The notes under the pieces were generated by a model, which was not told where the DNA came from, did not search any database, and worked only from the letters and a program-made list of their open reading frames with translations. DNA of 5,635 nucleotides from Deltaproteobacteria bacterium (GTDB taxonomy: Bacteria; Chloroflexota; Dehalococcoidia; Dehalococcoidales; BS750m-G39), in assembly GCA_030606505.1 (NCBI GenBank), contig JAUWGI010000059.1:1-5635 (forward strand). The letters are read 5' to 3'. The translations under genes and the position numbers were made by a program. Positions 1-4,576 of this stretch are shown here, one piece after another. The stretch's first letter is position 1. Each line of letters opens with the position of its first letter.

Positions 1-401
1 TCGTCTATTTCGAGCAGGATATGGGCGGTGTTGCCGACGACATTGGCTGATTCATCGGCGGAAAGAAATATGGCTCTGGCGCTGCCCAGCCTGATGATGT
101 AGCCCATCTCAGGAGCCCAGATGCCGCCGAATCCCGCGTCGTTGAGCCTGTCCCTTAGCCGCATCATGGATATAACGGTCTGGGGCTTGAAGGTGGGGGC
201 GCACTTTATCAGGTTTTCGGGCCTGGTCATGTAGAGGGTGAGCAGCAGCAGCTCAAGCTGGGCGGAAAGCTCGTTTTTGCCCCCCTGGCGGGCCATCTCC
301 ACGGAGAAGGTGAGCCCCTTGCGCTTGAAGACGCTGTCCAGTATCGCCGAGGCCGCCTCCCGCTGGTAGGGGCGCAGTTTATTAAGGACGTTTATTGACA
401 T
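1..401 (-). CDS. Phage-type terminase large subunit, N-terminal part (runs off left edge)
   Basis: The 133 visible codons read leftward from an ATG at 401-399; an in-frame stop eight codons upstream leaves no other ATG start. The protein opens LRPYQREAA (residues 9-17), followed by a Walker A-like EMARQGGKNE (35-44), CAPTFKPQT (67-75), FLSADESANVVG (112-123) and a Walker B-like HILLEID (127-133), where the window ends. This order is typical of the ATPase domain of terminase large subunits, which drive viral DNA into procapsids and cut it with a C-terminal nuclease (not visible here). The ribosome-binding site is weak: GGTGGGG about 10 nt before the ATG. A smaller gene of terminase-cassette type lies upstream on the same strand, separated by repeats. 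A DEAD-type helicase is the main alternative, but the RQxGKNE form of Walker A favours terminase. Whether it is intact cannot be judged. Confidence 0.8.
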   Translation of the reverse strand, partial: MSINVLNKLRPYQREAASAILDSVFKRKGLTFSVEMARQGGKNELSAQLELLLLTLYMTRPENLIKCAPTFKPQTVISMMRLRDRLNDAGFGGIWAPEMGYIIRLGSARAIFLSADESANVVGNTAHILLEID

Positions 402-445
402 AATATTATTGCCCCACCGTTTTTACCCAGTGTTTTGTTTCCCTA

Positions 446-510
446 CCCCCCAATTTTATCTTTACCCACCCTCCACCCTTTAAGGTAAAGAGGGGTTACA
501 CCCCTCTTAG
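446..510. repeat. Palindromic intergenic repeat, copy A (partial)
   Basis: A pyrimidine-rich core (446-485) matches the cores at 612-649, 1323-1364 and 4285-4323. It is followed by a hairpin with AAGAGGGG at 488-495 and CCCCTCTT at 501-508. The second, longer hairpin seen in the copies at 612 and 4285 is absent. The rest of the 402-784 gap outside copies A and B holds no convincing gene. At 541-610 it has a short inverted repeat (AGAAGT 545-550, ACTTCT 554-559) and a G-run that may be decayed repeat. Confidence 0.7.
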
Positions 511-611
511 ACTCTCTTTCCCTACACCCCAAGAAGAAATTGATAGAAGTATCACTTCTGTAGGGTGGGGGGGTGGGAAATCAAACGCCCTCTAGAAACT
601 AGGCGATTCCT

Positions 612-773
612 CCCCAATTATATCTTTTCCCGCCCGCCGCTCTTAATGGAAGCGGGCTAAAGCCCTTTGGGAGGGGACTGACCTGGTAGGGTGTCTAAGA
701 GGGGCGTCAGCCCCTCTTCTAAAAAAATCCTTCCCCCTCCCTTGACAAGGGAGGGGGATTAAGGGGGTGGGTT
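612..773. repeat. Palindromic intergenic repeat, copy B (core plus two hairpins)
   Basis: The copy has four parts in order: the pyrimidine core (612-649); GGGCTAAAGCCC (654-665), able to form a 4-bp stem; a 9-bp hairpin AAGAGGGGC/GCCCCTCTT (697-705 with 710-718, loop GTCA); and a perfect 12-bp hairpin (732-743 with 747-758, loop GAC), then AAGGGGGTGGGTT. The same modules occur in the same order and orientation at 4285-4540, where about 100 nt of extra sequence sits between core and hairpins. It separates the 120-residue gene from the terminase gene. The form resembles REP-type palindromes, but no transposase is visible. Confidence 0.85.
721..758 (-). terminator. Likely intrinsic terminator of the 120-residue gene, inside repeat copy B
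   Basis: Read on the minus strand, a 12-bp G/C-rich stem (758-747 with 743-732) is followed after AGGA by seven T residues (727-721). It lies 27 nt past the stop codon of the minus-strand gene ending at 785. The short gap between stem and T-run makes it less than ideal. If it works, the terminase gene needs its own promoter. Confidence 0.6.
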
Positions 774-784
774 CCCTAAATCCT

Positions 785-1147
785 CTACTTAGCCATGTTT
801 CCGATGACCTTGATGCCGAGTGGAATGGCGATATCCTTGAGGACATTGCCTATGGCCTCCTTCAGTCCCTGCTTCTGCTCTTTGGTGATGTTGTACTTGG
901 CCTTGACCAGCTTGACCAGTGAGCCGGTGGCCTGCATCAGCAGCTTTATATTCTCCGGGTCGTTCTCCAGGAGGGACTTTATCTTAACCCTCAGCAGGGC
1001 AATCTCGCCGTCAAAGCCCTCGACGCCGCTGGCCAGCTCAAAGTCGAGCTGTTCCGCTTCATCCATAACTTTAGAATAAAAACCGTGCGTCTGGGCGTTC
1101 TGGTTACCCTTTGGGGCGCCCCTTTTTCGTTTTGCCTTTTCCGCCAT
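785..1147 (-). CDS. Small basic-N-terminus protein of a terminase cassette (possible small terminase-like subunit)
   Basis: A 120-residue protein whose N-terminus is strongly basic (MAEKAKRKRGAPKGNQNA), followed by THGFYS (residues 20-25) and then mostly charged helix. The GAPKGNQNAxxHGFYS motif recurs in small proteins found beside phage terminase genes. Its role is not established by sequence; DNA recognition or a small-terminase role is inferred from position and the basic tail. The ATG at 1147-1145 is chosen because GGAG lies 9 nt upstream. The in-frame ATG at 1162, five codons earlier, has no Shine-Dalgarno sequence. The start lies 44 nt inside the 48-residue ORF upstream, so translation may be coupled. 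The gene is followed by a hairpin with a T-run, then repeats, then the terminase large subunit gene on the same strand. Confidence 0.75.
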   Translation of the reverse strand: MAEKAKRKRGAPKGNQNAQTHGFYSKVMDEAEQLDFELASGVEGFDGEIALLRVKIKSLLENDPENIKLLMQATGSLVKLVKAKYNITKEQKQGLKEAIGNVLKDIAIPLGIKVIGNMAK

Positions 1148-1250
1148 CCGGTCTGTCTCCATTTTTAAGTACTTTGGCGCTCGCCAGCACGATGGTGTGG
1201 GCGGCCAGGTCCCACCGCTTGATTTCCACGGCCAGTCGCAGCAGTCTCAT
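1104..1250 (-). CDS. 48-residue hypothetical protein, first gene of the terminase cassette
   Basis: The ORF starts MRLLRLAVEIKRWDLAAH and ends in a Lys/Arg/Gly-rich tail, KGKTKKGRPKG. The ATG at 1250-1248 is preceded by AAAGGGGA about 6 nt upstream, a good ribosome-binding site. An ATG further upstream at 1316 would overlap the predicted promoter and lacks such a site. Residues 2-28 look like one amphipathic to hydrophobic helix. The last 44 nt overlap the next gene in another frame. A predicted promoter sits 38 nt upstream. I do not recognise a function. The good ribosome-binding site, promoter and coupled neighbour argue that it is a real gene. Confidence 0.6.
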   Translation of the reverse strand: MRLLRLAVEIKRWDLAAHTIVLASAKVLKNGDRPDGGKGKTKKGRPKG

Positions 1251-1287
1251 AATCGTTCCCCTTTCCTTATTCAATGTTAGCACATAT

Positions 1288-1316
1288 GTTCTACTATGAC
1301 TATAAGCATTTGTCAC
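1288..1316 (-). promoter_or_regulatory. Predicted sigma70-type promoter for the minus-strand cassette
   Basis: On the minus strand, GTGACA (1316-1311, 5/6 to TTGACA) and TAGAAC (1293-1288, 4/6 to TATAAT) are 17 nt apart. Transcription would start near 1281, about 30 nt before the 48-residue ORF. A perfect palindrome, ACATATGT (1282-1289), overlaps the end of the -10 box and the start region and could be an operator. Confidence 0.4.
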
Positions 1317-1322
1317 TGCCCA

Positions 1323-1440
1323 CCCCCCGTTTTATATCTTTTCCCGCCCACCGCCCTTTTTAAACTTCCTTTCCCATCCCCCCATAAATGGTGTTGGTAA
1401 AGAGGTCTCACCTGTTTAGGTTGGGTCCGGGTGGGAAGAA
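1323..1440. repeat. Palindromic intergenic repeat, copy C (degenerate)
   Basis: The core at 1323-1364 is close to those of copies A, B and D, in the same orientation. A decayed hairpin, TAAAGAGGT (1398-1406) with ACCTGTTTA (1410-1418), has one mismatch in nine and corresponds to the AAGAGGGG hairpin of the other copies. The long second hairpin is absent. It lies between the divergent promoters of the terminase cassette and the zinc-ribbon gene. The right-hand limit is approximate. Confidence 0.6.
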
Positions 1441-1495
1441 GAACAACCGCTAACAAGGGGAAGGGGGAGGGTTCCCAAATATCCCAAATCATAAA

Positions 1496-1524
1496 TTGCT
1501 ATTACCGCCTGGTCGTTATAGAAT
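1496..1524 (+). promoter_or_regulatory. Predicted promoter of the zinc-ribbon/rnhA operon
   Basis: TTGCTA (1496-1501, 4/6 to TTGACA) and TAGAAT (1519-1524, 5/6 to TATAAT) are separated by exactly 17 nt. The expected transcription start, near 1530-1532, is only about 5 nt before the ATG at 1536, so the mRNA would be nearly leaderless. Confidence 0.5.
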
Positions 1525-1535
1525 AAGCGGGTAAA

Positions 1536-2231
1536 ATGAATCTTGCCAGGCAACTCTACCGGCTTCAGGAACTGGACTTGGAAATTGAGTCTGATGAACA
1601 GGCGTTAAAGCGTGTCACCAGCCAGATAGGCGAAAGCAAGGCGGTGCTCAAAACTAAAGACCGGTTACAGTCGGAGCAGCAGCGCCTAGAAGAGCTAAAG
1701 CACCAGCAGCACTCCGCCGAGTGGGAGATAGACGATATCACCACCAAGATTGCTACCGCCGAAGAGTCGCTGTTCAGCGGCCGGATAAAGAACCCCAAGG
1801 AACTGGCCAGTCTCCAGCAAGAGGTTGAGATGTTCAAAGCCCGCCGCGACCGGCTGGAGGAGAAAGCGTTAGGCGTAATCGACCAGGTTGAGCAGGCCGA
1901 GGCCAGCGTAGCCAAAATAAACAATGAGCTGGAAACCATGACGGTTGAGTGGCAGCTCCAGCAGAAGCAGCTGGCCGAAGAGAAGACAAGGCTCAAAGCC
2001 GCCCTCGCCGACCTTAAGGAAAAATGGCAGCAACTGTCAGAGCAGGTCGAGCCGGATACGGTCGAGTTCTATCAGGAACTGAGAAAGGGCAAGGGGACGG
2101 CGGTGGCCAGGGTAGAGCAGGGGATATGCCGCGGTTGCCGGATATCACTGCCCACCACCGACCTGCAGCGGGTGAGGGGTAATAACCTGGTGCAGTGCAG
2201 TAGCTGCGGGCGTATCCTGTTCCTGGCCTAA
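1536..2231 (+). CDS. Coiled-coil C4-type zinc-ribbon protein (COG1579 / zf-RING_7 family)
   Basis: A 231-residue protein. Residues 1-180 are heptad-rich helix with very high Glu/Gln/Lys, predicted to be a long antiparallel coiled coil. They are broken by SGRIKNPKEL (81-90), the hinge motif of this family. The C-terminus is a zinc ribbon: C198-x2-C201 and C221-x2-C224. Family members are thought to bind nucleic acid. The Helicobacter pylori relative HP0958 (FlgZ) contacts RpoN and flagellin mRNA, but no general function is established. The start fits the family opening (LxxLQELDLEIE). It is the first gene of a transcript with rnhA 8 nt downstream, and rnpB follows, so a role in RNA processing or RNA-DNA hybrid metabolism is plausible but inferred. 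Length and all four cysteines look intact. Confidence 0.9.
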   Translation: MNLARQLYRLQELDLEIESDEQALKRVTSQIGESKAVLKTKDRLQSEQQRLEELKHQQHSAEWEIDDITTKIATAEESLFSGRIKNPKELASLQQEVEMFKARRDRLEEKALGVIDQVEQAEASVAKINNELETMTVEWQLQQKQLAEEKTRLKAALADLKEKWQQLSEQVEPDTVEFYQELRKGKGTAVARVEQGICRGCRISLPTTDLQRVRGNNLVQCSSCGRILFLA

Positions 2232-2239
2232 AGGTGCAA

Positions 2240-2641
2240 ATGACGCCAGAGAGATTGATAATCTATACCGATGGCGCCTCATCGGGCAACCCGGGGCCGT
2301 CGGCTATCGGCGCCGTTATAAAGGACGGGCAGGGAAAAGTCATCAGCCGTATCTCCCGGCGCATCGGCCACGCCACCAATAACCAGGCGGAGTATCGGGC
2401 TGTCATCGCCGCCCTGGAGGAGGCAACCCGCCTCGGCGCTGGAGAAGTTGAAATCAGGTCGGACTCGGAACTGGTGGTAAAACAGCTCAAAGGCCGTTAC
2501 CGCGTCAAAAAAGCTACTTTGCGGCCGCTTTATCAAAAAGTAGTCCAGCTCATCGGCTCCCTGGAAACCTTCAACATAACCCACATCCCCCGCACACAAA
2601 ACAGAGAAGCCGATAAACTGGCCAATAAGGCTTTAGGTTGA
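2240..2641 (+). CDS. rnhA: Ribonuclease HI family protein
   Basis: This enzyme cuts the RNA strand of RNA-DNA hybrids, removing R-loops and primers in the cytoplasm. The 133-residue protein (from ATG 2240) has the full acidic catalytic set: D11 in YTDGASSGNPG, E51 in NNQAEYRAV, D75 in RSDSELVV and D125 in NREADKLAN, with H115 in THIPRTQN at the usual late-loop position. It is of the compact bacterial/archaeal type, without an N-terminal hybrid-binding domain. A GTG at 2234 is an alternative start two codons earlier; the ATG is preferred because AAAGG lies 5 nt upstream of it. It is probably co-transcribed with the zinc-ribbon gene. The stop codon overlaps the predicted -35 box of rnpB. Confidence 0.93.
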   Translation: MTPERLIIYTDGASSGNPGPSAIGAVIKDGQGKVISRISRRIGHATNNQAEYRAVIAALEEATRLGAGEVEIRSDSELVVKQLKGRYRVKKATLRPLYQKVVQLIGSLETFNITHIPRTQNREADKLANKALG

Positions 2642-2666
2642 CTTATAGTATCTTCTATACTACAGT
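2638..2666 (+). promoter_or_regulatory. Predicted rnpB promoter overlapping the rnhA stop codon
   Basis: TTGACT (2638-2643, 5/6 to TTGACA) contains the rnhA stop codon TGA. TACAGT (2661-2666, 4/6 to TATAAT) follows after 17 nt. The start point, 7 nt on, is 2673, which is exactly the first paired base of the RNase P RNA P1 helix. An inverted repeat, TAGTAT (2646-2651) with ATACTA (2657-2662), lies within the spacer and -10 box. TATACT (2656-2661) is an alternative -10 with a poor -35. Confidence 0.55.
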
Positions 2667-2672
2667 GTAATC

Positions 2673-3064
2673 AGGTCAAGTAGACTGGGTGACCGCCCTG
2701 AATTTTTCGGGGAGGAAAGTCCGAGCTCTACCGGGCAGGATGCTGGGTAACGCCCAGGAGGGGTGACCCTACGGAGAGTGCCACAGAAACATACCGCCTT
2801 TATCCCAGATGGGGCCCCCAAAAATCGCAAGATTTTTGGGGTAAAGGTAAGGTTGAAATGGTGAGGTAAGAGCTCACCAGCGGCCGGGTGACCGGTCGGC
2901 TGGGTAAACCCCATCCGGAGCAAGACCAAATAGAGGGACATAAGGACGCCCGGCCTGTCCCCGGGTTGGTCGCTTGACCCTGGTGGCAACATCAGGGCTA
3001 GATAGATGGTCACCGCTCCGATTCGTCGGAGTACAGAACTCGGCTTACAGGTTTACTTGACCTT
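2673..3064 (+). ncRNA. rnpB: RNase P RNA, bacterial type A
   Basis: This is the catalytic RNA that trims tRNA 5' leaders, acting with the RnpA protein. P1 pairs 2673-2686 with 3050-3063. The conserved 5' core GAGGAAAGTCC (2712-2722) forms P4 with the 3' core: AAG-(bulged U2720)-CCGAG (2717-2725) pairs with CTCGGCTT (3039-3046). Other conserved blocks are ACAGAAACATACCGCC (near 2783-2798), GGTAAGAGCTCACC (near 2865-2878), GTAAACCCCATCCGGAGCAA (near 2904-2923), GACCAAATAG (near 2925) and ACAGAA (3033-3038). Hairpins include P12 (2816-2826 with 2831-2841, GCAA loop), a GTGA-loop stem at 2881-2898 and a P18-like stem (3016-3021 with 3026-3031, TTCG loop). GGT at 2964-2966 is the likely contact for the tRNA CCA end. 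At about 392 nt it is ordinary in size and looks complete; the ends are accurate to a few bases. Confidence 0.96.
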
Positions 3065-3071
3065 TTAATAG

Positions 3072-3101
3072 TGGCAAAAATTTCCCCCTCTCTGCTAAGA
3101 T
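3072..3101 (+). promoter_or_regulatory. Weak candidate promoter for the S41 protease gene
   Basis: TGGCAA (3072-3077, 3/6) and TAAGAT (3096-3101, 4/6) are 18 nt apart. An inverted repeat, GCTAAG (3094-3099) with CTTAGC (3113-3118), overlaps the -10 box and the expected start point, so it could be an operator or a leader hairpin. No clear terminator separates rnpB from this gene, so read-through is also possible. Confidence 0.25.
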
Positions 3102-3146
3102 AGCCTTGTCCGCTTAGCTGGAACGCCCTCAAGGAGAGTGAATCCA

Positions 3147-4277
3147 ATGTCAGAAAGAAGCAAAACTATAGTCATAGTCCTGTTAGTGGCGGCGGTTATC
3201 GTCGTGTCCTTCGGTACCGGCTGGGTTCTGGGTAGCCGAACCTCCCCCCAGCAGGGCCTGGGTGTGGTGGGGCAGGTGTGGGACATAATCTTTCAGGATT
3301 ATGTGGATAAGGACCAGCTTGATGCTGAGGCGCTGGCGCAGGGTGCTATCAGGGGTATGGTGGAGGCGCTGGACGACCCCTACACTGCTTACCTTGATGC
3401 CACCGCCCACGAGCTGAGCCAGAGGAGCCTGGAGGGAAAATTTGAGGGCATTGGCGCCCATGTGGCCGCCGAGGACGGTAAGGTTGTAATTATCGCCCCG
3501 ATTGCTGACTCACCGGCGGATAAGGCGGGTATCAGGGCTGGCGATGTGATTCTGGAGGTCGATGGCCAGTCTACGGCTGAGATGAGCCTGGTTGAGGTAG
3601 TGCTCATCGTCCGGGGCCCCAAGGGGACGGCGGTTGCCCTTTCCGTCCTGCATGAGGGTGAGACCGAACCGGAGGTAATCGAGATAGTCAGGGCTGAGAT
3701 TGAGACGCCCAGCGTCCGCTTTGAGATGATGGAGGACATCGCTTACATCCATATCACCAATTTTTCCGAGCGGACCGCCGAAGAGCTGTCCCCGGTGCTG
3801 GAGGAGGTAAACCAGCAGGCCTCGGGCATTATCCTTGACCTGCGCAGCAATCCCGGCGGCCTGCTGGGTACAGTGGTTGCTGTCACCAGCTTTTTCCTCA
3901 AGGAGGGCGTGGTGGTCGATATTGTCGATAATGAGGGGAATAGTTTTGCTTACCCGGTCGAGCCCGGCCAGATAGCCACCGACCTGCCTATGGTGGTTCT
4001 GGTGAACGAGTATAGTGCCAGCGGCAGCGAGGTGCTGGCCGGGGCTTTGCAGGACTACGGTCGGGCGGTTATTGCTGGTAAAAAGACCTATGGCAAGGGC
4101 AGTGCCAATAATATGCATGAGCTTGGAGATGGCTCGGCTTTATATATCACCTACGCCCGCTGGTTAACTCCCAAGGGCCGTCTGATAGAAGGCGAGGGGC
4201 TACCCCCGGACTATGAGCTCGACCTTGAGGGCGAGGATGTTATTCAATGGGCTATAGACTATCTTAAGACCCACTAA
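3147..4277 (+). CDS. S41 family carboxyl-terminal processing protease (CtpA-type), membrane-anchored
   Basis: A 376-residue serine protease that degrades or trims protein C-termini outside the cytoplasmic membrane. Residues 8-28 form an N-terminal membrane anchor with no obvious cleavage site. The helical N-domain carries DPYTAYLD (77-84), followed by a PDZ domain (about 97-185, starting KFEGIGA) and the S41 core: LDLRSNPGGLL (230-240), NEYSASGSE (287-295), LQDYGRA (301-307) and KTYGKG (313-318). By alignment with E. coli Prc the nucleophile is S292 and the general base K317. The residue at K+4, Gln in Bacillus CtpB, is Asn (N321). The ATG at 3147 is chosen because AAGGAG lies 10 nt upstream; a GTG at 3138 is too close to that site. 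The family is solid, but the substrate is unknown. It follows rnpB and converges on elp3. Confidence 0.93.
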   Translation: MSERSKTIVIVLLVAAVIVVSFGTGWVLGSRTSPQQGLGVVGQVWDIIFQDYVDKDQLDAEALAQGAIRGMVEALDDPYTAYLDATAHELSQRSLEGKFEGIGAHVAAEDGKVVIIAPIADSPADKAGIRAGDVILEVDGQSTAEMSLVEVVLIVRGPKGTAVALSVLHEGETEPEVIEIVRAEIETPSVRFEMMEDIAYIHITNFSERTAEELSPVLEEVNQQASGIILDLRSNPGGLLGTVVAVTSFFLKEGVVVDIVDNEGNSFAYPVEPGQIATDLPMVVLVNEYSASGSEVLAGALQDYGRAVIAGKKTYGKGSANNMHELGDGSALYITYARWLTPKGRLIEGEGLPPDYELDLEGEDVIQWAIDYLKTH

Positions 4278-4323
4278 TCACCCACCCCCAATTATATCTT
4301 TTCCCGTCCGCCACCCTTTAAGG

Positions 4324-4342
4324 AAGGGCTAAAGCCCTTTTT
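4324..4342 (+). terminator. Possible intrinsic terminator of the S41 protease gene
   Basis: The 6-bp hairpin AAGGGC (4324-4329) with GCCCTT (4334-4339) and loop TAAA is followed by TTT, giving five consecutive T residues at 4338-4342. It lies 47 nt after the protease stop codon. The stem is short, so termination may be partial. Confidence 0.4.
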
Positions 4343-4490
4343 ACCCTTCCCCCGTTTTAAACAGTTCTCTCTTTTCCCATACCCACCCGCCCAAAAAGGC
4401 ATTGCCTCTTTAAACTCTCTTAGTTCCCCCTCTTTTAAAAAGGGACTGGCCTAGCATGGTGTCCAAGAGGGGCGCTAGCCCCTCTTATAT

Positions 4491-4525
4491 AAAAAACCTT
4501 CCCCCTCCCTTGTAAGGGAGGGGGA
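4491..4525 (-). terminator. Likely intrinsic terminator of elp3, inside repeat copy D
   Basis: On the minus strand an 11-bp G/C-rich hairpin (4525-4515 with 4510-4500) is followed after AGG by six T residues (4496-4491). It lies 52 nt past the elp3 stop codon. The layout mirrors that at 721-758, again downstream of a minus-strand gene. Confidence 0.6.
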
Positions 4526-4576
4526 TAAAGGGGGTGGGTTGCTAAGTGAATATCTAAGCGGGTGAGGTGCAGAGAG

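Larger units (their letters stand above)
4285..4540. repeat. Palindromic intergenic repeat, copy D (longest)
   Basis: It fills the gap between the convergent protease and elp3 genes. It has the core (4285-4323), AAGGGC-TAAA-GCCCTT (4324-4339), about 100 nt of pyrimidine-rich sequence not in copy B, then modules matching copy B: GGGACTG (4442-4448), hairpin AAGAGGGGC/GCCCCTCTT (4465-4473 with 4478-4486, loop GCTA), an A-run and the long hairpin (4500-4510 with 4515-4525). GATAAAGGGGGTGGGTT ends it. Stems match copy B while the loops differ. No gene is seen between 4278 and 4576. Confidence 0.85.

Noticed and set aside
446..773. CRISPR array
   Set aside because: The repeats are uneven in length and spacing, contain different modules and are spread over several gaps; no regular repeat-spacer unit.
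643..846. Minus-strand open frame of 67 codons
   Set aside because: It lies mostly in palindromic repeat copy B and overlaps the end of the 120-residue gene; no ribosome-binding site and a composition that reflects the repeat.
1565..1996. Minus-strand open frame of 143 codons rich in Ser and Cys
   Set aside because: This is the typical antisense reading of a Glu/Gln/Leu-rich coiled-coil gene on the plus strand.
2234..2236. GTG as start of rnhA
   Set aside because: It lies 2 nt after the previous stop codon with no ribosome-binding site; the ATG at 2240 has AAAGG at a usable distance.
2660..3013. Minus-strand open frame of 117 codons
   Set aside because: It is antisense to the RNase P RNA, whose conserved blocks and pairing explain the sequence fully.
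3138..3140. GTG as start of the S41 protease
   Set aside because: It is only 1 nt from AAGGAG, too close to work; the ATG at 3147 has suitable spacing.
3510..4118. Minus-strand open frame of 202 codons
   Set aside because: It is a shadow of the S41 protease gene; the product has no recognisable motif and the plus-strand frame carries all the catalytic motifs.
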